From NCBI GenBank assembly GCA_029255685.2, contig CM055315.2, forward strand, positions 71,887,681 through 71,951,680: a DNA stretch of 64,000 bases, given 5' to 3'. Each line of letters begins with the position of its first letter. The first letter of the stretch is position 1. The DNA is from Silene conica. Its lineage: Eukaryota; Streptophyta; Magnoliopsida; Caryophyllales; Caryophyllaceae. The notes under the pieces are model-generated. The model searched no databases, had not been told where the DNA came from, and was given only the letters and a program-made list of their open reading frames with translations. Shown one piece after another: positions 10,619 through 22,300 of this stretch. The translations under genes and the position numbers were made by a program.

Positions 10619-11868
10619 TGATACGTGCCTATTTTATGCATTTTATTTATTCTTTTGGCACGTATTTTCTTTTATTTTCGTGACTTTTAGTTGCTATTTC
10701 TCCCGAAACGGTTGACTTTGGCATTTCTATGTTTTAAATGTAGGAATACGCGGAAGTGGGCAAAACTGAACTTTAATCGTCCTCCGGAACCTGTTTTGAG
10801 TAATGATGCGAAGCAACGATCCGGATGCACATCCAAGTGTTGTTTACGGGCCAAATTTCGCTGAAACGTACAGGAAAGGGTCGACCGACCCACCAAAGAG
10901 GTCGATCGACTAAAGCCCAGAATTCGGAAAGCCTGATAACAGCAGGAGAGGTCGACCGACCCGGATAAGAGGTCGACCGACCCAGCGACTGCGTCCGCGA
11001 CTTTTATTTCGTGTTTTACTCGTTTAATCTTGTAATTAGAACTTATTTAAGGAGACCTAAACTCGAAAATTAGGTCAAGCAGCCCAGATTAGAAAAAAAA
11101 ACTCCATAGTTTAGAGAGAATATTTTTCCAAGTTTCAATCTTTGTTCTTGAAATCCAATTGAGTTTGTAAGTTTGATACAATTAATCTTTCCCTTTCAAT
11201 TAATTTTATTGTTCATCCTATTATTGTTTCCCAATACATGTTTTCCCTTTTATTGTCATCTTTAATTATGTTAATTCCTTTGATGTTCTTGTTTCTTGTT
11301 GTTGTTAGTTTCACAGTTAAAATCATGCATAGCTAATTCTTGTGATTAGGAATTAGGGGAACCATGGCAAAGACTTGATTTTGATAGTTTTATGATTAAA
11401 TTACCAATCCCCCATTGTTGTTGGTGAACTAATCCTTGAGATTGAAAGATTACTAGGATTAGTTTAACAACAATTTTGGGATTGCTCTATGAACGAAAGT
11501 TTAGTGCTTTTCTAGGAACCCTAAGACAGTAAGGATTGGGTGGAATATTGACCTAAAGGTTTATTCTTTGTTCCTTGGGATTGTGTTATTTGGTTATTTT
11601 ACCCTTTATTGACTTGCCCTAGCCATGGGGAACCGAAGTTCCTAATCTCCTTTTCATCTTATTTTAATTCTCTCGTTTATTTTGCTCTTTTAGTTGTTAG
11701 TTCAAATCTTAAATCAACCCCCCTTTTTTTTGGTTACTTGTAATAGACTTTAAATTTGCAAACATAATTAACCTTGTCTCCTTGTGGTTCGACCCTTGAC
11801 TTATCCTATCTAGTTTAAGCTGAGGTTTTATAAATCTTATCTTTGGCACCCTTCAACGACGGGTGTCA
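10619..11868 (+). repeat. E1 3' LTR
   Basis: 1250 bp, begins TGATACGTGCC and ends GGGTGTCA. Carries two box pairs (10879/10900, 10950/10971), a TATTTAA box at 11044-11050 and the U5-terminal hairpin at 11844-11868. Confidence 0.94.
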
Positions 11869-12049
11869 ATGCAAAATATGAAAGAAGACGATATGAAAAT
11901 TAGAGCCTAACTCTTCAAGTCTTCGATTAATTGGATGCTACCATAGCCATCCAAGTAAGGAACTTCATGCTTCCTTCTCCTTGCCCTTATCACTAGGAGG
12001 TGACCCTTTAAAACAATTAAAAAGGGTAAATATCAACAAATTTGTATCA

Positions 12050-12985
12050 CTATACATAAGTTGATAAATGACATGAATTTAAACGAGAATTATTACCTAC
12101 GGCGGTTGCCTTCCCATTTTTGAGATCGCTTAAATATTTGGGGCAATTTCTCTTCCAATGACCTATCCTCGTGCAATAATGGCACTTGTCTTCGGATTTC
12201 GAAGACGAGGTGGAAGCGCCTTTCGAAAAGGTCTTTTCTTTGGTCGCTTTGGGCTTGAACGTTTTCTTACCCTTGCCTTTGAAGGCATTCTTCTTGAAGC
12301 TCATTTTCCCTTTCTTTTCGATGTTTAAAACATCTTTAGTGGAACGTTCATGAAGTCCCATATCCCTCTCGGCTTGGACGAGCATCTTATGCAATTCATC
12401 CAATGTGGTCGCTTGATTTCGCATATTAAAATTCACCCGGAATTGAGCATACGATTTCACCTTATTGAGCGAGTGAAGAACTCGGTCAATGATGAGAGAG
12501 TCGGGAACATCAACCCCTTGCACTTTAAGAGTTTCCGCTAGCTCAACGAGTTTGAGCACATGAGGGCTTATCTTTTGCCCTTCCTTTAAGCTAATGTCGA
12601 AGAAGGCGGAAGCCGCCTCATATTGTATCACCCTTGGAGTTTGCGAAAACAATGTCGCAAGCTTGGTGTATATCTCATATGATGTGGTCAACTTGATCAT
12701 ACTCCTTTGGAGATCCGGCTCCATGGAGAAGATGAGCACATTTTTAAGAGCGGAGGACTCTTTCATGTAGGCTTCATAGGCCTCATGAGTTTGGACCGAT
12801 GAACGAGCGGTCGGAGCGGTCGGAGCGGCTTCGGATAGGTAACGAGTCTTATCATCACCTTGAGCGGCCAAAAGTAATTGTGCATCCCAATCCTTAAAAT
12901 TTGAGCCATGCTTATCGAGTTTGCAACGATCCATAAAGGATCGAAGCCATGAAACATTAGTGAGAGGTGGAGCGTTGGTTGCCAT
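12050..12985 (-). CDS. copia-type Gag of E2
   Basis: 311 residues beginning MATNAPPLTNVSWLRSF. Residues about 50-200 match the copia gag fold (UBN2 type), followed by a Lys-rich stretch (about 225-260) and a CCHC zinc knuckle, CHYCTRIGHWKRNC, near residue 270. Copia Gag forms the virus-like particle and binds the element RNA through the knuckle. It is the only recognisable E2 protein here. Downstream to 11869 there is about 180 bases of non-coding sequence. Confidence 0.88.
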   Translation of the reverse strand: MATNAPPLTNVSWLRSFMDRCKLDKHGSNFKDWDAQLLLAAQGDDKTRYLSEAAPTAPTARSSVQTHEAYEAYMKESSALKNVLIFSMEPDLQRSMIKLTTSYEIYTKLATLFSQTPRVIQYEAASAFFDISLKEGQKISPHVLKLVELAETLKVQGVDVPDSLIIDRVLHSLNKVKSYAQFRVNFNMRNQATTLDELHKMLVQAERDMGLHERSTKDVLNIEKKGKMSFKKNAFKGKGKKTFKPKATKEKTFSKGASTSSSKSEDKCHYCTRIGHWKRNCPKYLSDLKNGKATAVGNNSRLNSCHLSTYV

Positions 12986-15420
12986 TGATGATGTTGAAAA
13001 TTAAACTACAATAAAAATGAAGGAATTAAAACAACGTCATTTTCAAAACTCGTAAATAATTTTAAACAAGTTTAGTATATTTACTTAAAGATCTCTTACC
13101 CAATTAAGTAAACAATCCCGAGACCCAAACCCATACTAATTCGGGCACGGTATAGCCGAGTCAACCCGTATTGGTATAATTAGGTGGATTAACCTTTTAA
13201 TCGGTTCTACCTTAGAACTCCGATCCCGGTCGACAATTTTCTAAAAATCGTCTTTAGCCCGAACTTATTGCAACTACGGTTACGAATACTTTCGTTGAGA
13301 TCGACCAAATTTCAAGGTGTAATCTTATTACCCCACTTACCCAACGTGACAATTTTAGTACCCCGGTATAGCCGAGCCTACGTTCTTGTGAAGAAGGGAT
13401 TCATGGGTCCATACTTTTTGGTAAGGCTAAGTCTCAATATTTCTATGTGAGAGATCTAGTCAAATTATTATCTATCTCCGTTTAAGTGAACTAAGTCGGT
13501 GAATTATTGATAAAATAATGACTAGGTCGACTAAATCGAAAATGCATGAGACGATATATGACGATTTGGCTATGCATGCAAACATATAAAAAGCAAAATA
13601 AAAGCATAAAATAAACCCTAGTATGGCCTTTCCTAGAAAAGAAATAATAAAAGTAAAAATTCGGAAACCAACTCCTTTGGTCCCTTGAACTTCATGAGGT
13701 ACGCACTTCGAGGTAAAAACCGTCTTCGTCGGAACTCCTTTCCGAATGGCATCGTCTTCAAGGCTCTCCGGAATTTACAAAAATTATAACTTTTCTAGTC
13801 TACTTTATACATAATAAAATAGAAATAAATTACAATTGGGTGATACGAGATCACAAAATTAAAACCGAATTGGTAACCCCTTACATTACGGGAAATACCG
13901 ATTTAAAAACTAAGGTCATACTAAGTAAATTACATAATTCCCAAAATTACGTAAATAAATCATGACATTCATAATAAAATATGCAATGCTTATGAATATA
14001 TGAACTATCATGCAAACCCTAAGCCAAATCGTCCTATTTAAATATCAATTATATAAATAGTTATCGTATACCTTGGTTTATGGAATAGCGTGTTTTAACG
14101 TTTAACAACATTATGCATAATGTGAATCGGAATTCACTCTTAAGTTAATCATCCCAACTCTTTTAGGTTTCAAAATTTAGTCTTACTTAAACTTTGAACA
14201 TGACTTAACTTAATATATTTTAATATTGTTCGGTATTTAACTCGGTTTTGCGGGAAAATAATATAAAATCGAAAAGAGTCATAAAAATTTCGAAAATTTC
14301 AAAATTCAAATTTTGAAAATTCTAGAATGCTCTTTAAAATTTCAGAACTTTTAAAAATATTAGTATTTATACGGTTTTAATATTTATTTCGAAAATAATA
14401 CGTAAAACGAGCATTTTAAGTCGGAAAATTCAATAATTAACTCCATAAATGCAAATAAAATACTAATAATATGTTTACACTTTCCAAAACACTTCAAGAA
14501 CATAAAATGGACAGAAAAATAAATTACATACTGCCCAAGTAGCCGAAATATCAATAAATATGACTCTTTTAATTCAATTTTAAATGCAACTTTTTAACAA
14601 TTAAAATTAAATCAAAACAGAAACTTTTGGCTCCCAAGAATAATTTAGTGATGAAGATATCATATATGACAATTATGGGTTAATTTTTCCGGCCATTTTA
14701 ACAACTATTGCAAATTTTAACGATTTTCGTCATATATCGTACGATTTTAACCTTTAAAATTATTTCTCAAGCATAAAATAAGATAAAAATCTAGAAATTT
14801 TTATACATGCTGGAAATAATATATATGACATCGTGTTAAATTTTATTGGCCAAATTCCAACTTAAACTATTAAAGTCGAAATAATGTCACTAATTACCCG
14901 ATTTTTACATTAAAAATCTATAATAATGCAATATATGAGATAAATTTCTGAACAATTTAGCATACATTTTAAATATTTCATGTGACATACTCATAAATTT
15001 TTATAGTCAAATTTCAAATATAACTATACAAACCCATTTTTATTCATCTTATTGCATTTTAACATTTAAAATTCATATCCCATGTATTATAAGTCCATAA
15101 TTTACGAAAATTCATATTCATAACATAGAATATACATGCGAAAACATACTGAAAAATCTCGGCAAAAGGATGATTTTAACTATTTTTCCCAAAATAAACA
15201 ATTTTTAACCATTAAAATCAATAAAACCGAAAAATAAAATACCAATGAACAATATATATGCAAAATATATTCCAAATATCCTAAAAAAAATTTAGAATCA
15301 GTAGGTATTCATGCATAAATTATTTCGGCCATATCATATACTAAACGAAATATCAATTTTTATTTTGTCATCTTAATAACTCCGTAAAAAATAAAACGGA
15401 AAGCATGCAAACAACCTAGT
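12986..15420 (-). other. Long AT-rich leader of E2
   Basis: About 2.4 kb between the primer-binding site and gag. Strongly AT-rich, with no ORF of note on either strand. Copia leaders are usually far shorter, so this may hold an inserted fragment or an intron-like segment. Confidence 0.5.
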
Positions 15421-15433
15421 TGCTCTGATACCA
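15421..15433 (-). other. E2 primer-binding site (tRNA-iMet)
   Basis: On the minus strand the sequence reads TGGTATCAGAGCA, complementary to the 3' end of initiator tRNA-Met; it lies 2 bases from the LTR. Confidence 0.9.
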
Positions 15434-15435
15434 AT

Positions 15436-16670
15436 TGTTGGGTTTAGTTATCTCATATAAACTAATATTTTAGTCATACTAACAAGATTTTAATTAACAT
15501 TTTAATTAACATATGATTAGATCTTATCCATGCTAAAAATATGCGGAAATATGATAGATTTCGAGCCCTTACGCACGGTCCGAAATGTGATGCTAGGATG
15601 ATCCTCCAAGTATTCAACAAGAACACCTCCTTTGGATGCACCAAGACAACCCCTTAACAAACCGAGACTTTGAACAAGCTAGTATAAGTATCGGATTATC
15701 CTTAAACAATATAAGTTCTAATATGAACTTAGTATACTAATATTATATCTTTTATATAATTAGTATTATATTATCTTATAATAATTACTTAGAGGATTTT
15801 ATGTTGTATTATTTTCTCACCCTTAGAAAGTCTAACAAGCATTAGAACTAGAATGAATTGAGAGCATATAATATATTTAAGGAGTGGTGCTTGGGTTGAG
15901 GTGTGGCCGGGTATGGGAAGACACAAGGGGAGACAAGTTCTCTAACCCATGCAACTTAGGGTGGCCTAGATTGTGTTTCCAAGACATGCCTTTAAACATG
16001 ATGATTAAGGTGTGTTTAATACACAATAATCACCCTCAACCACACCCACTTAGCCGCCCATTTTTATCTTAAAATGGATTTCATTTTACAAATTTGTCAA
16101 TTGTAAATTGTATATTATGTGACATCTTATATGTCTAAGGTAATAAAATACAATTATCTTAATATAAATATTTATCGTATAAATATTGTATATAATTAAA
16201 TAAATCATATTTATCAATTGACAAGTAATTCGAAATTACAAATATAAAATGATAATTTATCGTCAATACGATTTACAACCTTTGTATTAATTATAACCCG
16301 ATTCATTCTAATTACGATATTATAAAATATCGTTTATTGTTTAATAATTGACACGTTTCAATTTTAAACATAAATCTTACAATAAGATTTAACCTCTGAT
16401 TTCTCGGTATACGAGTTTAAGGAATATGATCAAATCGTATCAATATACATTTGATCACTTTATCAATTAAGGGAATTGTCCTAAAGGTGTGACCTAAAGG
16501 GATCAACTGACCACCACCGTCATACGACAGTAATGTCAAACTCTAGCTAGCCAATCATTACCGATTAATGTTGGTTAGTTGACTAATATAATTCGTATCA
16601 TCCCTTGCGTATTCTCGTCATGAGATTTAATTACGTGATCGCACTATTGTTGAGGACACATTTCCCAACA
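15436..16670 (-). repeat. E2 5' LTR
   Basis: 1235 bp with 7-bp inverted ends, TGTTGGG and CCCAACA, typical of copia. AT-rich, no ORF of note. Confidence 0.88.
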
Positions 16671-17895
16671 AGCTCGATATTTCCCCAGCCAATCCATTCC
16701 CAGGATTACTTCAAAGTCCCCCAATGGAAACTCGATAAGGTCGCAATGGAAAACCACTTTCCCTATCTTGATAGGCACACTCCTAAAGACTTTATTACAT
16801 GACACCGATTCCCCGGATGGTATTGTTACAGAATCCTCAACCCAATCATAGATGTCAAGCCCTAACCCCCTAGCATGTTCTCTAGACACAAAATAATGGG
16901 TTGCGCCGGAATCAAAGAGTACGAAAGTAGGTTTAAGGTTCACAAGAAAAGTACCAGTCACGACATGGGCGTCATCCTTGGCAGCCTGCTTCTCCATGGC
17001 AAAGAGTTTGCCACTGGTCTTCACTCCACTCTGGCTAGTAGTGGCTGCTCCTGACTGCTGATTGCCCTCAGCTGTGGTCTTCTGGTTACTACCACTCCCG
17101 TTGTACTGGTTATGGTGGGAACGGTTTTGATAATTGTTATAGCTCCTCTGGTAGTTGCTGTTAGCACCAGATCTCGAATTTCCCCCATAGCCTGACATAG
17201 GAGTACGGTAGCCTTCACTCCCTGAAGTATTCATGCGGGACCCACTGTACCCCGAAGTTGGAGTACGGTAACCCCCAGATTGATATCCGCTTGAGGATCG
17301 ACACACAGCTTGTTTATGTCCCGTCTTTCCGCACCCATAACACACTATACCCACTGAACTGGTTCCCGAGCCCCCACTTTTGTAGTTACCACTACTCTGA
17401 TTCTTTGCACCTGCTGAAGAATTGTGGTTAAAATAACCACTGTATCTGTTGGAATTCTGCTTCTTCGACCCTGAATTTTCACCCAAGGCCTCCGTCTTCC
17501 TCTTATCACTCCTGGATTTCTTTTCCTCCTTTATCATATCTGCAAGCCTCTCAGCTGCCCCAGCCCTCAAATAGATATCACGAACTGTGGTGGGTGGTAC
17601 AGCAATGAGCCTCCTCTTGACAGCAATGGTTAGCCCCCTCTCGAACTTCATAGCAAGCATTGCCTCATCCATCCCCATTTCTCCCACATGGCTTAGCAGC
17701 TGAAGGAACTTTCTGTAGTAGACCTCCACAGTCATCTCCTCAGTCATTCTAAAAAGCTCAAATTCCTCCCTGAGCTTGCTCTTTTGAAACTCAGGTAGGA
17801 AAACTTCAAACAAGATCCTCTTGAATGCGACCCATTCCACGTGATTGATCCCATCCTCGACAGCAGCCTCTCGAATTTCTCCCTTGTTCCCCGTC
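16671..17895 (-). pseudogene. E3 gag (C-terminal part) and protease
   Basis: Encodes the retrotransposon-gag core (residues around FLPEFQKSKLREEFELF), a CCHC knuckle CYGCGKTGHKQAVC, a Ser/Gly/Tyr/Asn-rich linker, and an aspartic protease with DSGATHYFVS and ILGMDWLGKYRA. The open frame is interrupted only by the E2 and E4 insertions at its two ends. Confidence 0.88.
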
Positions 17896-19145
17896 TGATA
17901 CGTGCCTATATTATGCATTTTATTTATACTTTCGGCACGTATTTCTATGCATTTTCGTAACTTTTAGTTGTTATTTCTCCCGAAACGGTTTACTTTGGCA
18001 TTTCTATGTTTTAAATATAGGAATACGCGGAAGTGAACAAAACCGAACTTTAACCGTCCTCCGGAAGCTATTTTAAGTGTTCACGCGAAGCAAGGATCCG
18101 GACTCCTAGCCAAGTGGTGCGTATAAGCCAATTTAAAGCTGGAACGTACAGCAATAGGTCGACCGACCTACTCAGGAGATCGACCGACCAGCGCGCAGAA
18201 TTTAAAAAGGCCTGACAACAGCACAAGAGGTCGACCGACCTACTCAGGAGGTCGACCGACCTGGCGACAGTTTCCGCGATTTTATTTCGGTTTTTACTCT
18301 TTTAATCTTGTAATTAGGAGTCTATTTAAGGACGCTTAAACTTCAGAATTAGGTTAAGCAGCCACATTAGTGAAAATTCCATAGTTAGAGAGAAGATTTA
18401 CCAAGTTTTCATCTTTGTTCTTAGATTTCCAGTTAAGTTTGTAAGTTTGCTATAATTCAATCTTTCTTTGTTAATTAACTTTGTTGTTCATCTTATTATT
18501 GTTATTCAATCCATGTTTCCTTCTTTATTATCATCTTTAGTTATGTTAATTTCTTTGATGTTCTTAAACCTTGTTATTGTTAATTTTATGATTAAGATTA
18601 TGCATAGCTAATTCTTGTGATTAGGAATTAGGGGAACCATGGTAAAGACTTGATTTTGATAGTTTTATGATTAAATTACGAATCCCCATTGTTGTTGGTG
18701 AACTAATTCTTTAAGATTGAAAGATTGTTAGGATTAGTTTAACAACAACTTTGGGATTGCCCTATGAACGAAAGTTTAGTGATTTTCTAGGAACCCTAAG
18801 ACCGTAAGGATTTGGTAGAATATTGACCTAAAAGTTTATTCTTTGTTCCTTGGGATTGTGTTATTTGGTTATTTTACCCTTCATTGACCTGTCTTAGCCA
18901 TGAGGAACCGAAGTTTCTAATCTCCTTTTTTTACCTTATTTTAGCATTCTTGTTTATCTTGCTCTCTTAGTTGTTAGTCCCAATCATAAATTAAAACCCC
19001 CCTTTTTTGCTACTTTCAATAGACTTTAAATTCACAAACATAATTAACCTTGTCTCTCTGTGGTTCGACCCTTGACTTATCCTATCTAGTTTAAGCTGAG
19101 GTTTTTATAAATCTTATCTTTGACACCCCTCAACGACGGGTGTCA
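17896..19145 (+). repeat. E4 5' LTR
   Basis: 1250 bp, TGATACGTGCC to GGGTGTCA. Box pairs at 18157/18178 and 18229/18250 (21 bp each), TATTTAA at 18323-18329, U5-terminal hairpin TGACACCC against GGGTGTCA (perfect, 8 bp) at 19121-19145. Confidence 0.93.
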
Positions 19146-19150
19146 AATTT

Positions 19151-19168
19151 TGGCGCCGTTGCCGGGGA
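19151..19168 (+). other. E4 primer-binding site (tRNA-Asp)
   Basis: TGGCGCCGTTGCCGGGGA, identical to the E1 site, 5 bases after the LTR. Confidence 0.92.
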
Positions 19169-19324
19169 CACGGTATAATTTTGTTTGTAGATTTTTAGTT
19201 TATTTTTCTTGTCTTAAGGAACTTAGGTTCCTTAAGACCGTTGCTTACCCTTTCTTCTAGTGTTGTTTTGCATATTAGAAGACAGGTTTTTTAGAGGAAG
19301 GCTTGAGTACTCTCATTCTTAGAC

Positions 19325-22300
19325 ATGGCTACTATTTATGACCACATACAACCAAAGGTCCAAGATTTACCGAAGGGGTTCACCTTGCCTACTCCTACCA
19401 CTGGTTCCTTTGAGCTCCACCCGAACTACATCATTCTGGTGGAGCGGAATCAATTTTCTGGTCTACCCGACGAGGTTCCGTTGAGGCATGTTGAGACATT
19501 CACAGATTATTGATGTTCCATACATATACCTGCCGGGGTGACTCAGGATGAGGTGAAGGCAATGATGTTCCTTTATTCATTGAAGGACGCCGCGAGAGAT
19601 TGGTACTGTTACCTTGATAGGGTAGCTGAGAAGGTCACGAATTGGGCTTCCTTGGCATTGGCTTTCTATAAAAAATACTTCCCTCTTGCGAAGGCCAATG
19701 ACTTGAGAAGCCAAATCACTAACTTTCAACAAGGTCCGGATGAAGAATTTTGTGAAGCATGGGGTCGGTTCAAGAAATTGGTCCGTTCTATTCCTCACCA
19801 TGGTTTTCCTCAATGGTACTTGTGTAACCAATTTTACAACGCTCTCTACGATGATTATAAGGTGATTGTTGATGCGGCCGCCAATGGAAGATTTCAAAAT
19901 AATATCAACCATATGAAGGGTTGGAATACCATTGAAGAAATGGCGGTGCATAGGGCCGAATTTGGGAGTTTACGTGGGAATTCGCGAAGGTTGAATATGG
20001 AGATGGATAGAGTTTTAGCTCTTGAGACAACCGTTGAAGCGCGTTTTGAAAAGCTTGAGGCAACCCAGCTGCAGCTTGAAAGTGCGAACCTAGTTACTAC
20101 GGTTGATAACACGGGTGAGACTGCGGAGTTGAGAGAGCTTGTTCATGCTCTAATGAAACAAATGATGGAGATGAAAAAGGCTGAAGTGGCTTCTTTGAAG
20201 ACTCTTGAAGACCAATTAGCAATCTTAGCTGCTAATCAGATTGCTAGCTCTCCGGCCGGTTGTGAGAGTTCCATGGAGACATTAAATGCTATAAATCTTA
20301 GGAGTGGTTGTGCTTATGAAGGACCAACCCCAAAGGATGTTTCTGCTGAAGTTCAGGACGAAGAAATTGATCCCGTGCACAGGTCAGAAGGTCGACCGAC
20401 GCCTCATTAGGTCGATCGACCGACATACCTGACGTGAGATCATTTTATGCAAAACAGAAAAATTCCGATAATACAGCGTCTGGTCGACCGACCGCTATAC
20501 CAGGTCGACCGACCAGGGTTCCTGAGCAGATTGCGATTTCTAATCCTGAATCGTTGGACCGTTCCCTCATTCATGACCTCACTGAGATTTTACAGCTGAA
20601 AAAGCCAAAGGTTGCTGATCCTACGGCTATTGTTACCGTTCCGTATCCCGAACGATTGAAGAATTCCAAAGAGGATCGGAAATTCGGTAAGTTCTTGGAG
20701 ATGGTGAAGAATCTTGAGGTAACCATCCCTTTCACTGACTTAATTACCCAGGTACCTTCTTATGCTAAATTTATGAAAGATATTTTAAGTCGTAAGAGGA
20801 ACTTTCAGGACGAAGGTGTTATTGCTTTTGTGGAGGAAGGTTATGTTCTTTCACAAAATAATATAGCACCCAAGTTGAAAGACCCAGGTAGTTTTTCTAT
20901 CCCTTGTACTATAGGTAATCATGTTATAGGGAAAGCCCTTTGTGATCTAGGGGCTAGTGTCAGTGTTATGCCTTACTTTGTTTGTGAGAGACTTAACGTA
21001 GGTAGACTTAAAGTCACCAATATTACCTTACAGATGGAAGATAGATCAACCCAAAGACCATTAGGGGTCTTAGAGGATGTCCCAGTTAGAGTGGGAAAGT
21101 TCTTTATTCCTGTTGATTTCGTTGTTTTAGACATTGCTGAGGATAGTCAAATACCTATTATTTTAGGTAGACCCTTTTTACACACAGCTGGGGCTGTAAT
21201 AGATGTCAAACGTGGAATCATTACTTTAGAGGTTGGGGATGACACTATCGAGTTTAGTCTTGCCCATAAGGCAACTACTCTTACTGATGATACTTGTTGC
21301 TCCATTGATATTATAGACAGGAATGTTATCCGTAACTGGAGGGAATCCTTGACCAAGGATCCCTTAGATGATTTGACAGTTTTGGATAAGTGTGAAGGTA
21401 ATCCAGCTGAGGATGTTGAAGAGCTGGATGTGGTGGAAGCAGAGATAGAAGAATATGAGCTTACTGAGGAAGAAGATGAGAGGCTTGTAAGCTTGGCCAA
21501 TGCTAATCTGGTAAACATGTGCTATTCCATTAGTAATGATTCTGTTCAGGCCGTTGAGGTAAAAGTACCAGAGTGTAAGCCACTTCCTCCTAATCTTAAG
21601 TATGTTTTCCTAGATGATACTGAACAATACCCTGCAATTGTTAGTTCTAAACTTGACCCTAATCAACGTTCTGCCTTAATGACTGTTCTCAAAAAGAATA
21701 GGAAAGCTTTAGGTTATTTTTTGGATGACATTAAGGGCATCAGTCCTGATGTTTGCATGCATAGGATAGAGTTAGAAGAAGGGCATAAGCCCTATAGACA
21801 GGCTCAACGTAAGTTGAATCCTAAGATGCAAGAGGTAGTTATGGCTGAGGTAATGAAACTTCTTGATGCAGGTATTATATATTCAGTTGGCAACTCCAAG
21901 TGGGTTAGCCTAGTTCAGGTGGTTCCTAAGAAAGGAGGAACCACAGTGGTTAAAAATGATAAAAATGAATTAATACCTACTAGAGTGGTAACTGGGTGGC
22001 GGATGTGCATTGATTATAGACAGTTAAATGCCGCCACCAAGAAGGACCATTTCCCTCTTCCTTTTGTTGACTAAATGACTGAAAGACTTGGTTCTAATAA
22101 ATTCTTCTGTTTTCTAGATGGTTATTCAGGTTTTTTCCAGATTCCCATCCATCCTGATAATCAGAGTAAGAGTACTTTTACATGCCCACAAGGTGTTTTT
22201 GCATATAGCAGAATGCCCTTTGGGTTATGTAATGCTCCTGCTACCTTTCAAAGGTGTATGATGGGTATCTTTTCTGACTTTATAGAAAACATCATGGAGG

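Larger units (their letters stand above)
1..11868 (+). mobile_element. E1: Athila-type Ty3/gypsy LTR retrotransposon (5' LTR cut by window edge)
   Basis: Order seen: partial 5' LTR, tRNA-Asp primer-binding site, gag, protease, RT, RNase H, integrase, a long 3' region with an Athila ORF-1-like gene, polypurine tract, 3' LTR. The tRNA-Asp primer site, the extra ORF after pol and long LTRs (1250 bp) are typical of the Athila lineage. The two LTRs differ by roughly 1-2 percent by eye, so it is fairly young. gag-pol carries only a few breaks; the ORF-1-like gene is open. It is inserted in copia element E2, whose sequence resumes at 11869. E4 is a close relative. Confidence 0.93.
11869..16670 (-). 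mobile_element. E2: Ty1/copia retrotransposon, gag side
   Basis: Read on the minus strand: 5' LTR (16670-15436), tRNA-iMet primer site, a long leader, then gag, then sequence up to the E1 insertion at 11868. pol is not in the window and would lie beyond E1. The copia assignment rests on the gag type and the initiator-methionine primer site. The element is inserted in the protease region of E3 at 16671. Confidence 0.85.

Noticed and set aside
16671-17895. Host zinc-knuckle gene
   Set aside because: The CCHC knuckle is joined to a retroviral-type protease and a gag core, and continues on the far side of E4; it is E3 gag.
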